The translations under genes were made by a program, and so were the position numbers. Below, in pieces: positions 1 through 7,534 of a DNA stretch of 32,212 nt. This DNA is from Nonomuraea sp. MG754425 (GTDB taxonomy: Bacteria > Actinomycetota > Actinomycetes > Streptosporangiales > Streptosporangiaceae), in assembly GCF_021699195.1 (NCBI RefSeq), contig NZ_SSXE01000111.1, positions 1 through 32,212 of the forward strand. The letters run 5' to 3'. Below the pieces are notes generated by a model that was given only the letters and a program-made list of their open reading frames with translations, did not search any database and was not told where the DNA came from. The first letter of the stretch is position 1. Each line of letters begins with the position of its first letter.

Positions 1-200
1 CCCCCGAGACCCCCGAGCCGTCCCGGGAGGGCCCGACCGCGTCGCCCGAGGACGTGGCCGGCCCGCGGGCCGCGTCCGGAACCCCGCTGAACACCGTCCC
101 GCTGATTGTCGCGATATTCCTCGCCGTGGTGGTGAGCGGTGGCATCGTGGGCTGGATCGCGGCGGGCCGGGCCGCCCGCCGCCGTGAGGAGTCATCATGA
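1..200 (+). CDS. C-terminal end of a single-pass membrane protein (5' truncated by window edge)
   Basis: Reading frame 3 is open from the window edge to TGA at 198-200 and gives about 65 residues. A Pro/Glu/Ser-rich stretch is followed by one hydrophobic segment (about positions 99-165, containing PLIVAIFLAVVVSGGIVGW) and a short basic tail (AARRR). The stop overlaps the next start as ATGA, so the two genes are almost certainly cotranslated. Because the next gene looks Mce-associated, this may be the last mce-type or another accessory membrane gene of an mce operon, but the visible part carries no diagnostic domain and I cannot name it. Confidence 0.6.
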   Translation, partial: PETPEPSREGPTASPEDVAGPRAASGTPLNTVPLIVAIFLAVVVSGGIVGWIAAGRAARRREESS

Positions 201-1105
201 CCGCCCCGCAGGACGTCACCCCGGCCGCCCGCTCCGGCGTCGCCACCGCCACCGACACCGCCACCGACACCGAGCCCGACGCCACCGCCGCCGACGCCAC
301 CGCCGCCGACCCAGCGGCCGACCCAGCAGCCGATACCGTCGCTGAGCCCGAGCCCGGACAGGCCGCCGCGTCCGGCGAGCAGCCGTCCGGCTGGAGCGCC
401 TCCGATGGAGGCGCGGCGGGTGGGAGTGCGTCCGATGGAGGCGCGTCCGGTGAGAGCACGGCCGGTGAGAGCACGGCCGGTGGGGATGAGGCGGGCGGAG
501 AGCCGGTCGCGGGAGGCGGGGCCGGCGCCGACCGGCCTGCCAGGCGTGCGCGTTTCACGCGGGCCAAGGTGCTCGGGGCGCTGGCCGCGATGCTGGTGGC
601 CGCGATCGCCGCCACCGCCGTCCTGCAGTGGTTGTCCGCCGCCCAGGCCGAGGACGCCCGCGCCGGGCTGGCGTCCGAGCGCGACCTGCGCCTGGAGGTG
701 TCCGGCGCGGCGAGCGCGTTCAGCCGCGCCCTGCTCAGCTACGACTACCAGAACCTCCAGAGCACCCGCTCCACCCTCGCCGCCCAGGCCACGGGCGACT
801 TCCTGGCCACCTACGACGCGGCGTTCGGCGGCGCGATGGCGCAGGTCATCGTCAAGCTGAAGGCCACCTCGCAGGCTACGGTGCGCGAGGTGTACCTGGC
901 GGACGTGGACGAGGCCACCGCCCACGCCATCGTCGTCGTGGACCAGCAGGTGAACACTTCGGAGGCGATCCGCTCGGTCAAGGATTCGCACCTTAAGATC
1001 AGTCTTGTGAAGGAGAAGGGGACCTGGAAGATCAATGACGTGACCGTACTCGGCGCGGCGTCGGAGGACCAGTACAACCTCAACGGCGACGAGAAGAAGG
1101 ACTGA
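197..1105 (+). CDS. Mce-associated membrane protein (VirB8/SnoaL-like fold expected)
   Basis: 302 residues. The start ATG overlaps the upstream stop by 4 bp and is preceded by GAGGAG five bases away. Residues 1 to about 115 are low-complexity Ala/Asp/Thr/Gly/Ser repeats; the DNA shows tandem copies, for example a 15-bp unit at 449-463 and 464-478. A basic stretch (ARRARFTRAK) precedes one transmembrane helix near residues 125-145. The remaining ~155 residues are an exported domain with the pattern of Mce-associated proteins: a helical start, a Y-x-x-L-x-S-type segment, and a final strand ending in TWKINDVTVL. Such proteins are thought to assist Mce lipid importers at the envelope. The family is recognised from this architecture only. 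The long disordered cytoplasmic N-terminus is unusual in length. Confidence 0.75.
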   Translation: MTAPQDVTPAARSGVATATDTATDTEPDATAADATAADPAADPAADTVAEPEPGQAAASGEQPSGWSASDGGAAGGSASDGGASGESTAGESTAGGDEAGGEPVAGGGAGADRPARRARFTRAKVLGALAAMLVAAIAATAVLQWLSAAQAEDARAGLASERDLRLEVSGAASAFSRALLSYDYQNLQSTRSTLAAQATGDFLATYDAAFGGAMAQVIVKLKATSQATVREVYLADVDEATAHAIVVVDQQVNTSEAIRSVKDSHLKISLVKEKGTWKINDVTVLGAASEDQYNLNGDEKKD

Positions 1106-1122
1106 CGATCGGCCCGTTAGCG

Positions 1123-1719
1123 ATGGGCGGCCACCCCGACGAGGTGCGCGCTCCCGAGACATGGCTCACAGAGGTGGAGATCGAGCGGGCGGCCCGCTTC
1201 AAGTTCGAGCAGGACCGCACGATCTTCATCGCCGCCCACCTCCTGATCCGGATCTGCGCCGCGCAGGCGCTCGACGCCGACCCGGCGGAGCTGACGCTGC
1301 TGCAGTACTGCGACACGCACGGCTTCGGGCACGGCAGACCGTACCTCCGGCAGGCCCCCGACCTGGGGGTCAGCTTCAGCCACACGCACGGCTACGTGTG
1401 CGCGGCGGCCGGTCCCGGCAAGGTCGGGGCGGACGCCGAGCGGGTACGCCCCGGAGCCCTCGACAGCATGCTGGCCGACCGCGTGCTCACCCCGCGCGAG
1501 CGCGGCCTGGTCACCGGCAACGACGAGCTGATCAGGCACTGGACCCGCAAGGAGGCGCTGATCAAGCGCGGCGAGCTGACGCTCGACAAGGTGCGCGAGG
1601 GCGGCGACGACCTCACCGGCCGCCACCTGCTGGAGTGGAGCGCCGGGCCGGACATCAGGGTGGCGGTCATCACCGACAGCCCCGCCAGGCGGGTGCCCAT
1701 CCCCGGGCACGGCTCCTGA
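1123..1719 (+). CDS. 4'-phosphopantetheinyl transferase superfamily protein (Sfp type)
   Basis: 198 residues, starting 17 bp after the preceding stop. The family transfers 4'-phosphopantetheine from CoA to a serine of acyl or peptidyl carrier proteins. Visible motifs are SFSHTHG (84-90, substrate-binding His region), VGADAE (101-106, the GxDxE Mg2+ motif) and WTRKEALIK (140-148, the WxxKEAxxK signature with the Glu ligand). The length is slightly below a typical Sfp enzyme (about 220-240), with a short N-terminus lacking the usual leading domain segments. No carrier-protein or NRPS/PKS gene is in the window, so the partner is unknown; it may serve fatty-acid or natural-product carrier proteins elsewhere. 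Confidence 0.85.
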   Translation: MGGHPDEVRAPETWLTEVEIERAARFKFEQDRTIFIAAHLLIRICAAQALDADPAELTLLQYCDTHGFGHGRPYLRQAPDLGVSFSHTHGYVCAAAGPGKVGADAERVRPGALDSMLADRVLTPRERGLVTGNDELIRHWTRKEALIKRGELTLDKVREGGDDLTGRHLLEWSAGPDIRVAVITDSPARRVPIPGHGS

Positions 1720-1767
1720 GGAGCGCGCCCGGATTCCGCCCCCTCCGGCGCAGCACGCCACGTGCGC

Positions 1768-1784
1768 TAAATTGGGGAATCATG
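1768..1784 (+). promoter_or_regulatory. Putative -10 element and leaderless start of the marR gene
   Basis: TAAATT at 1768-1773 is an AT-rich island in GC-rich DNA, 8 bases before the ATG at 1782, with no Shine-Dalgarno sequence between. A transcript would start at or next to the start codon. No convincing -35 box is seen. Confidence 0.4.
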
Positions 1785-2240
1785 AGCGCGCCTCGCTGGC
1801 TTTCTCCCGCCGAACAGCGTGCCTGGCGTACGCACCTGGCGCTGCACAAGCTGCTCATGCACCGGCTCGACCGCGAGCTGCAGGAGCACGCACTCTCGCT
1901 GAACGACTACGAGATCCTCGTCGACCTCTCCGAGAGCCCGGACCGCCGCATGCGGATGAGCGACCTGGCCGACGCGACGATCCAGTCACGCAGCCGGTTG
2001 TCGCACCAGATCTCCCGCATGGAGGCCAAGGGCCTGGTGACCAGGGAAGACTGCCGCGACGACCGGCGGGGCACGTTCGCGGTGCTGACCGACGAAGGCT
2101 GGGAGACGATCCAGCGGGTCGCGCCGGCGCACGTGGCGAGCGTCCGCGAGCACTTCGTGGACCGGCTCACCGACGACCAGCTCGACGCGATCGAGGAGGC
2201 GTACGCGCCGATCGTCGAGCATCTGAAGAAGCTGCGCTGA
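1782..2240 (+). CDS. MarR family transcriptional regulator
   Basis: 152 residues, the usual MarR size. Helical dimerisation segments flank a winged helix: LSLNDYEILVDL leads into a recognition region with SDLADATIQSRSRLSHQISR, followed by the wing signature (MEAKGLVTRE then DDRRGTFAVLTDEG). MarR proteins bind palindromic operators as dimers and are usually released by small aromatic or oxidant ligands. The ATG at 1782 was chosen because the MarR fold begins just after it and an AT-rich -10-like box lies immediately upstream; the same frame is open far upstream but overlaps the PPTase gene. The MFS exporter two genes downstream is a plausible target, but the lipoprotein gene lies between. Confidence 0.9.
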   Translation: MSAPRWLSPAEQRAWRTHLALHKLLMHRLDRELQEHALSLNDYEILVDLSESPDRRMRMSDLADATIQSRSRLSHQISRMEAKGLVTREDCRDDRRGTFAVLTDEGWETIQRVAPAHVASVREHFVDRLTDDQLDAIEEAYAPIVEHLKKLR

Positions 2241-2298
2241 CACCCAACCGATACCGGTGACGGCACGCGGCCCGTCCACTGGTCGATACGATCCCGTC

Positions 2299-2949
2299 AT
2301 GCTCAGAAGACTCCTCGTCGTGGCCGTGCTCGCGCTGGCGTCCGCGTGCTCGTCGGGCGGCGGCGGGGCCGAGCTGCCCCCTGGGCCCGACCTGATGAAG
2401 AAGGCCGCCGAGGCCATGAAGACGGTCAAGTCGGCCGGTTTCTCGATCGCGACCGAGGGCAAGCCGCAGGTGCCGGTCAAGAAGGCCGACGGCCGGCTCA
2501 CGGCGGCGGGCGACGCCGAGGGCACGCTCACGCTCGACGTCCTGGGCACCCTCCAGGAGGTCTCCTTTGCGCTGGTCGGCGAGACGGTGCACTTCAAGGG
2601 GCCGACGGGCGGCTTCCAGAAGATGACGCGCGAGCAGCTCGCGCAGTTCTACGACCCGTCGGTGATCCTGGAGCCCACCAAGGGCATCGCGCGGCTGCTC
2701 ACCGCCGCCACCGACCCGAAGGTGGAGGCCGTCGAGAGCGGCTCCTACCGTGTCGCCACCACCTTCCCCGCCGAGGCCGTCGCCACGATCGTGCCGGGAG
2801 TCACGCAGGGCGTGGCCGGCAAGGTCTGGCTCGACCAGGCCAGCAGCCGGCTCACCAAGGCGAGCCTGCCGTTGCAGGGCGGCACGGTGACGGTGTCGTT
2901 CAGCGACTACGACGCGCCCGTCACGATCACGCCGCCCGCCGGCGGGTGA
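2299..2949 (+). CDS. LppX/LprA/LprF/LprG-like lipoprotein
   Basis: 216 residues. A short signal peptide (MLRRLLVVAVLALASAC) ends in a lipobox-like LASAC with Cys17 as the likely lipidated residue; Ala at -3 is a mild deviation. The mature part has the repeated beta-strand pattern of the LppX_LprAFG family, which forms a half-barrel that binds acylated lipids in the cell envelope. In mycobacteria, LprG works with an MFS transporter (Rv1410c) encoded beside it, and here an MFS transporter follows at once, so the pair may act together in lipid export. The start at 2299 is preferred over in-frame codons from 2257 because the signal peptide begins there; GATACGAT just upstream may be a -10 box of a leaderless transcript. 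Confidence 0.83.
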   Translation: MLRRLLVVAVLALASACSSGGGGAELPPGPDLMKKAAEAMKTVKSAGFSIATEGKPQVPVKKADGRLTAAGDAEGTLTLDVLGTLQEVSFALVGETVHFKGPTGGFQKMTREQLAQFYDPSVILEPTKGIARLLTAATDPKVEAVESGSYRVATTFPAEAVATIVPGVTQGVAGKVWLDQASSRLTKASLPLQGGTVTVSFSDYDAPVTITPPAGG

Positions 2950-2966
2950 ACCACGGCAGGCCCGGA

Positions 2967-4487
2967 ATGAGGCGCGCCCGCCGGGTGGTGCTCGGCGCGG
3001 GCGGCGCGGTGGTGCTGCTCGCCGCGCTGGACGCGTACGTGGTGGTGACGGTCCTGATCGACGTCGCCGAAGACGTCGGCATCCCGCTGAATCACCTGGA
3101 GCGGGCCACCCCGATCGTCACGGGCTTCCTGCTCGGGTACGTCGCCGCGATGCCGCTGCTCGGCCGGCTCTCCGACCGCTACGGGCGGCGGCCGCTGATC
3201 CACGCCTGCCTGGCGGCCTTCGCGCTGGGCTCGGTGCTGACCGCGCTGGCGGCCGGCGAGGTCATGGTCGTGACCGGACGGGCCGTGCAGGGCGTGGCCG
3301 GGGGCGCGCTGTTACCGATCACGATGGCGCTCATCGGCGACCTGTGGGACGAGCGGGAACGGCCGCTCGCCCTGGGGGCGGTGGGAGCGGCGCAGGAGCT
3401 GGGCAGCGCGCTCGGGCCGCTGTACGGCGGGCTGCTGGCCGGGATCCCGAGCCTCGTGGTCGCGGGGGTGGAGCTGGGCGGCTGGCACGCCATCTTCTGG
3501 ATCAACGTCCCGCTCGCCGCCCTGGCCGCCCTCGCCATCCACCTCACCGTCCCGGCGACGCCCGCCCCCGGACCGGACCGAAGCCCAGAAACCGGCACCA
3601 GCCGGCCCGAGCGGGTGGACGGGATCGGCGGCGCGCTGCTCGCGCTGGCGCTCGGCCTGCTGGTGATCGGCCTGTACAACCCCGACCCCGCCACCGCCGT
3701 CCTCCCGCCGTGGGGCCCGCCCGTGATCGCGGCCGGCGTCCTGACGGGCGTGGCGTTCGTGTGGTGGGAGATCCGCTCCCCCGTACGTCTGCTCGACCTC
3801 ACCGGCGCCCGCAAGGGCCCGCTGCTGGCCACCCTGGGCGTCAGCTTCCTGGCCGGGGCCGCGCTCCTCGTCACCATGGTGTTCGTGCAGCTCACCGCGC
3901 AGACCCTGCTCGGCGAGCAGGCGCTGGGCGCGGCGCTGGTGCTGGCCAGGTTCCTGGCGGCGCTGACCGTCGCGGCGCTGCTGGGCGGGCTGCTGGCGCG
4001 CCGGTTCGGCGACCGGGCGGTGGCGGTGGCCGGCATGGCGCTGGCGGCGGGCGGTTACGGGCTGATGAGCCGGTGGCCGCTCGACCTGGCGGCGGCGGGC
4101 TTCGTCGTGGACCGCGACCTGGTGATCGCCGGTCTCGGCCTGGGCCTGGTGATCGCGCCGGTGTCGGCGGCGGTGCTGCGCGTGAGCGCGGCGGCCCAGC
4201 ACGGCGTGGCGTCGGCGGCGGTCGTGGTGGCCAGGATGATGGGCATGCTCATCGGCATCGCCGCCGTGTCGGCGTGGGGCTTCTACCGGTTCCAGTCGCT
4301 GACGGCGCACCTGGACACGCCGCTCCCGTTCGGCGTGGACCCGCCGGCCTACCAGCGGCGGCTCGCCGACTACACCGCCCAGGTGCAGGCGGCGCTGCAC
4401 ACCGAGTACACCGAGATGTTCCTGGTGACGGCGTTCATCTGCGTGGCGGGCGCGGCCCTGGCCGTCCTGATGCCACGCCGCCGCTGA
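2967..4487 (+). CDS. MFS transporter (drug/lipid exporter type, LprG partner candidate)
   Basis: 506 residues with many hydrophobic segments, probably 14 membrane helices as in the DHA2 group. Motif A is visible as LLGRLSDRYGRRP in the loop after helix 2, and a motif-C-like stretch ALGAVGAAQELGSALGPLYGG lies in helix 5. A Pro-rich cytoplasmic loop with PGPDRSPETGTSRPE separates the halves. An alternative GTG at 2946 overlaps the upstream stop as GTGA and would add seven residues; neither start has a strong ribosome site, so I chose the ATG. Lipoprotein-MFS adjacency resembles the lprG-Rv1410c pair of mycobacteria, where the MFS protein exports triacylglycerides. A drug-efflux role under the nearby MarR regulator is an alternative. 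Confidence 0.85.
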   Translation: MRRARRVVLGAGGAVVLLAALDAYVVVTVLIDVAEDVGIPLNHLERATPIVTGFLLGYVAAMPLLGRLSDRYGRRPLIHACLAAFALGSVLTALAAGEVMVVTGRAVQGVAGGALLPITMALIGDLWDERERPLALGAVGAAQELGSALGPLYGGLLAGIPSLVVAGVELGGWHAIFWINVPLAALAALAIHLTVPATPAPGPDRSPETGTSRPERVDGIGGALLALALGLLVIGLYNPDPATAVLPPWGPPVIAAGVLTGVAFVWWEIRSPVRLLDLTGARKGPLLATLGVSFLAGAALLVTMVFVQLTAQTLLGEQALGAALVLARFLAALTVAALLGGLLARRFGDRAVAVAGMALAAGGYGLMSRWPLDLAAAGFVVDRDLVIAGLGLGLVIAPVSAAVLRVSAAAQHGVASAAVVVARMMGMLIGIAAVSAWGFYRFQSLTAHLDTPLPFGVDPPAYQRRLADYTAQVQAALHTEYTEMFLVTAFICVAGAALAVLMPRRR

Positions 4488-4493
4488 ACCGCC

Positions 4494-4528
4494 CTCTCCG
4501 GGCGAGACGGGCTGCCCCGCCCGGAGAG
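4494..4528. terminator. Bidirectional hairpin terminator between convergent genes
   Basis: CTCTCCGGGCG (4494-4504) and CGCCCGGAGAG (4518-4528) form a perfect 11-bp stem with a 13-nt loop, exactly between the MFS stop (4487) and the aspS stop (4535) on the opposite strand. There is no U-tract, as is common in high-GC actinomycetes. Confidence 0.8.
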
Positions 4529-4534
4529 CGGCCG

Positions 4535-5797
4535 TCAGGGCGAGAGCCGGTGCAGGTCGCGGGGGAACGCGGTGACCTGCCGGACGTTGGCCGCCCCCGT
4601 CAGCCGCGCCGTCCACCGTTCCAGCCCCAGCGCGAAGCCGCCGTGCGGCGGCATCCCGTACCGGAAGGTTTGCAGGTATCCCTCGTAGGCCGCCGTGCCC
4701 TCGCCGCGCTCGGCCAGGGCCCGCTCGTAGTCCTCGTACCGGTGCAGCCGTTGCCCGCCGGTGACCAGCTCCAGGCCACGGAAGAGCAGGTCGAACCCGT
4801 TGGAGTAGGCGGGCCGCGCCGGGTCGGGGTGGGTGTAGAACGGCCGCTTGGACATGGGGTACCCGGTGACGAACAGGAATTCGGACCCGTGCTCGCGCTC
4901 GGCCCACTCCGACAGCCACCGCTCCTGCGCGGGCGCGAGGTCGGGCTCGTCGGAGGAGGTGAGCCGCTGCGCCTCGGTGAAGTGCACGGCGGGGATCTCG
5001 GCGGGCACGTCCGGCGGCACGACGCCGAGCAGGCCGAGCGCGGGAGCGGCGCGGTGGCGTACCGACTCCAGCATGCCCGCCACGACCTCCCGCAGCGCCG
5101 CCATCACGTCCCGGTGGTCGCGGACGAAGCCCATCTCGGCGTCGAGGCTCGTGTACTGGGCCAGGTGCCGCGCGGTGTCGTGCGGCTCGGCGCGGAAGAC
5201 CGGCCCCACCTCGTAGACCCGCTCGAACACCCCGACCATCGCCTGCTTGTAGAACTGCGGCGACTGGGCGAGGTACGCGGGCCGCCCGAAGTAGTCGATG
5301 CCGAAGACGTTCGCCCCGGACTCGGTGGCCGAGCCGACGATCTTGGGCGTGTGGATCTCGGTGAAGCCGAGCCGGTCGAGCGTCTCGCGGAACCCGGCCA
5401 CGCTCGCGGCCGAGATCTCCAGCCCCGCCCGCAACATCGGGTGCCGCAGCGCGACCGGCGCGTGGTCGAGCACGGTCGGCAGCGACGCCCCGACCACGGG
5501 CCGGTACAGGTCGAACGGCGGCGCCTCGTCCGGTTCGGCGAGCACCTCGACCTCGGGCGAGACCAGCTCGTAGCCGCCGGGCGCCCGCCCGCTGGCGGCC
5601 ACCGTGCCGGTGACCCGCACGACGCTCTCCTCGGGCGGCAGGTCGCACGCGGCGACCGCCTGCGTCAGGCCGGTACGGTCCCTGACGAGAAGGAAGGACA
5701 CGGTTTTGAGTTGCCGGCGGCGATGGACCCATCCGGCGATCGTCACTCGTCGGCCGGCGTGCTCAGCGAGCTCCGCCGACATGACACGAGAGATCAT
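4535..5797 (-). CDS. aspS: Aspartyl-tRNA synthetase, archaeal/eukaryal-size, probably non-discriminating
   Basis: 420 residues, against about 590 for the usual bacterial AspRS; it lacks the bacterial insertion domain. An N-terminal OB-fold anticodon-binding domain (1-105) contains GWVHRRR and FLLVRDRTG. The class II core follows, with SPQFYKQ (179-185), motif 2 FRAEPHDTARHL (201-212), TSLDAEM, and motif 3 near the end (GFALGLERW). Trp26 and Lys85 of archaeal discriminating enzymes appear here as His25 and Pro73, the pair reported for non-discriminating AspRS that also charge tRNA-Asn. The ATG at 5797 follows AGGAG by five bases. The gene has its own promoter and an Asp T-box leader, so it is probably an inducible paralogue of a housekeeping AspRS. 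Whether another copy exists cannot be seen here. Confidence 0.92.
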   Translation of the reverse strand: MISRVMSAELAEHAGRRVTIAGWVHRRRQLKTVSFLLVRDRTGLTQAVAACDLPPEESVVRVTGTVAASGRAPGGYELVSPEVEVLAEPDEAPPFDLYRPVVGASLPTVLDHAPVALRHPMLRAGLEISAASVAGFRETLDRLGFTEIHTPKIVGSATESGANVFGIDYFGRPAYLAQSPQFYKQAMVGVFERVYEVGPVFRAEPHDTARHLAQYTSLDAEMGFVRDHRDVMAALREVVAGMLESVRHRAAPALGLLGVVPPDVPAEIPAVHFTEAQRLTSSDEPDLAPAQERWLSEWAEREHGSEFLFVTGYPMSKRPFYTHPDPARPAYSNGFDLLFRGLELVTGGQRLHRYEDYERALAERGEGTAAYEGYLQTFRYGMPPHGGFALGLERWTARLTGAANVRQVTAFPRDLHRLSP

Positions 5798-5802
5798 CAC
5801 AG

Positions 5803-5817
5803 CTCCTGTCGAAGGAA
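5803..5817 (-). promoter_or_regulatory. Shine-Dalgarno of aspS inside a small hairpin
   Basis: On the minus strand, TTCCT (5813-5817) can pair with the SD sequence AGGAG (5803-5807) across a 5-nt loop, five bases before the ATG. This could hide the ribosome site and would fit translational control by the T-box leader. The stem is only 5 bp including one G-U pair. Confidence 0.45.
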
Positions 5818-5834
5818 GTGCATGACCCCTTGGG

Positions 5835-6051
5835 AGTGCGGGGGAGAAGGGAGCTCCCGGTGCCACCGCACTTTCGCCGCCCTTCGAAGGGGCGGCCTCG
5901 GCGACCCGATGACGGGGGTCAGACCGGCGGGGCATTTCCTCCCCGCACTCGGGAGTGTCTTCACCGGCGGGGCCCGGGGCCGCCTTCGCAGCTACCGGCG
6001 GCTCTCTGGGCCCGTGCGGCCCGCTGGCTACTCGTCTCCTTCGACGTGTTG
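5835..6051 (-). promoter_or_regulatory. T-box riboswitch leader, tRNA-Asp specific (GAC specifier)
   Basis: The elements appear in the canonical order on the minus strand. First is a stem I start with GGAGACGAGTAG. The AGAGAG bulge follows (6002-6007) with the distal CCGCCGG...TGCGAAGGCGG loop. The specifier loop GTGAAGACACTC carries the codon GAC (5957-5959), flanked by the usual GAA and A and followed by CCCGAGTG. A GC-rich stem III is near 5875-5890, and the T-box core GGTGGCACC is at 5859-5867. Downstream, AGTGCGG (5866-5872) can pair with CCGCACT (5835-5841) around the palindrome GGGAGCTCCC. That hairpin uses the first two Gs of the T-box and so competes with tRNA binding. It has no U-run. 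Uncharged tRNA-Asp should favour aspS expression. Confidence 0.92.
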
Positions 6052-6057
6052 CCGCCG

Positions 6058-6086
6058 ATCCTACGATCACGCGGGACCGGCGGCAA
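6058..6086 (-). promoter_or_regulatory. Promoter of the T-box-aspS transcript
   Basis: TTGCCG (-35, 6081-6086) and TAGGAT (-10, 6058-6063) are separated by exactly 17 bp on the minus strand. The predicted start, near 6051, lies just before the first T-box elements, giving a leader of about 250 nt. The promoter sits just after the der stop. Confidence 0.65.
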
Positions 6087-6098
6087 AACGGGTTTCCG

Positions 6099-7496
6099 CT
6101 ACCTGTCCTTCTTGGCGCGCTTCTCGCGGATCTTCATCGTCACCTCGATCGGCGACCCGGCGAAGCCGAACTCCTCGCGCAGCCGCCGCTCGATGAAGCG
6201 CCGGTAGGTGTCCTCCAGCCATCCGGAGGTGAACAGCACGAACTTGGGCGGCTCGACGGACGCCTGCGTGGCGAAGAGGATCTTCGGCTGCTTGCCGCCC
6301 CGCACCGGCGGCGGGGTCTGCTGGACCAGCTCGGTGAGGAACGCGTTGAGCCGGGCCGTCGGCACCCGGGTGGACCAGGAGTCGAGCGCCTTCTCCAGGG
6401 CCGGGACGAGCCGGTCGAGGTGCCGTCCGGTCTTGGCGGAGACGTTGACGCGCAGCGCCCACGGGGTGCGGACGAGCTGCCGGTCGATCTCCCTCTCCAG
6501 GTAGTAGCGCCGGTCCTCGTCGAGCAGGTCCCACTTGTTGAAGGCCACCACCATGGCCCGGCCCGACTCGATGACCAGGCCGATGATGCGCAGGTCCTGC
6601 TCGGTGAGCGTCTGGCTGGCGTCGATCAGCACGACCGCCACCTCGGTGCGCTCCAGCGCGGCGCGGGTGCGCATGGCGGCGTAGAAGTCGGCGCCCTGCA
6701 GCTCGCGGTCGCGCCGCCGGATGCCGGCGGTGTCGATGAAGCGCCAGGTGCGCCCGCCGAGCTCGACCAGTTCGTCGACGGGGTCGCGGGTGGTGCCCGC
6801 CATCGGGTCGACCAGCACCCGCTCCTCGCCCGCCAGCTTGTTGAGCATGGAGGACTTGCCGACGTTGGGCTTGCCGAGCAGCGCGACCCGGGCGGGCCCG
6901 CGCGTCGCGCCGAAGGTGACCTCCGGTGTCTCGGGCAGCGCGTCGAGTATCACGTCGAGCAGGTCGCCGCTGGAGCGGCCGTGCAGGGCCGAGACGGGGT
7001 ACGGCTCGCCGAGCCCGAGCGACCACAGCGCGGCGGCCTCCAGCTCCAGTTGCTGGTTGTCGACCTTGTTGGCGGCCAGGATGACCGGCTTGCCCGACTG
7101 CCGCAGCACCGAGCCCACGAGCTCGTCGGCGTCGGTCGCGCCCACGGTGGTGTCCACCACGAACACGATCACGTCGGCCAGCTCGACCGCGACCTGCGCC
7201 TGCTCGGCGATGCGCAGGTTCATGCCGGTGGCCTCGGGGTCCCAGCCGCCGGTGTCGACCACGGTGAAGCGGCGGCCCCGCCAGTTGGCCTCGTAGGTGA
7301 CGCGGTCGCGGGTGACGCCCGGCACGTCCTCGACGACCGCCTCCCGGCGGCCGATGATGCGGTTGACCAGCGTGGACTTGCCGACGTTCGGCCGTCCTAC
7401 GATGGCGACGACCGGCAGCGGAGCTTCGTGGTGCTCGTGCTGCTCGTCGATTTCCAGGTCGTCGAGGCCGGCCTCGATCCATTCCCCGGTTGACAC
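6099..7496 (-). CDS. der: Ribosome biogenesis GTPase Der (EngA)
   Basis: 465 residues with two tandem GTPase domains, unique to Der/EngA, followed by a KH-like C-terminal domain. G1 motifs are GRPNVGKS (34-41) and GKPNVGKS (208-215). DTGG (81-84) and DTAG are the G3 motifs; NKVD (143-146) and NKWD are the G4 motifs. The enzyme is needed for 50S subunit maturation. The N-terminal ~28 residues are an acidic, His-rich extension typical of actinobacterial copies. GTG at 7496 is preceded by AAGGA. It lies 38 bp after cmk, the usual actinobacterial cmk-der order. Confidence 0.97.
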   Translation of the reverse strand: MSTGEWIEAGLDDLEIDEQHEHHEAPLPVVAIVGRPNVGKSTLVNRIIGRREAVVEDVPGVTRDRVTYEANWRGRRFTVVDTGGWDPEATGMNLRIAEQAQVAVELADVIVFVVDTTVGATDADELVGSVLRQSGKPVILAANKVDNQQLELEAAALWSLGLGEPYPVSALHGRSSGDLLDVILDALPETPEVTFGATRGPARVALLGKPNVGKSSMLNKLAGEERVLVDPMAGTTRDPVDELVELGGRTWRFIDTAGIRRRDRELQGADFYAAMRTRAALERTEVAVVLIDASQTLTEQDLRIIGLVIESGRAMVVAFNKWDLLDEDRRYYLEREIDRQLVRTPWALRVNVSAKTGRHLDRLVPALEKALDSWSTRVPTARLNAFLTELVQQTPPPVRGGKQPKILFATQASVEPPKFVLFTSGWLEDTYRRFIERRLREEFGFAGSPIEVTMKIREKRAKKDR

Positions 7497-7534
7497 GTTG
7501 TTTCGTCCTTAGATGAGTACCGCACCCGAACCGT

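Noticed and set aside
5798..6070. N-terminal extension of AspRS to an in-frame start at 6070
   Set aside because: The extra 91 codons read through the T-box leader and lack domain character; the ATG at 5797 has a proper SD sequence.
3344..6196. 950-residue plus-strand open frame across the MFS and aspS genes
   Set aside because: GC-bias shadow: it crosses a strong terminator and the T-box leader, and has no recognisable domain.
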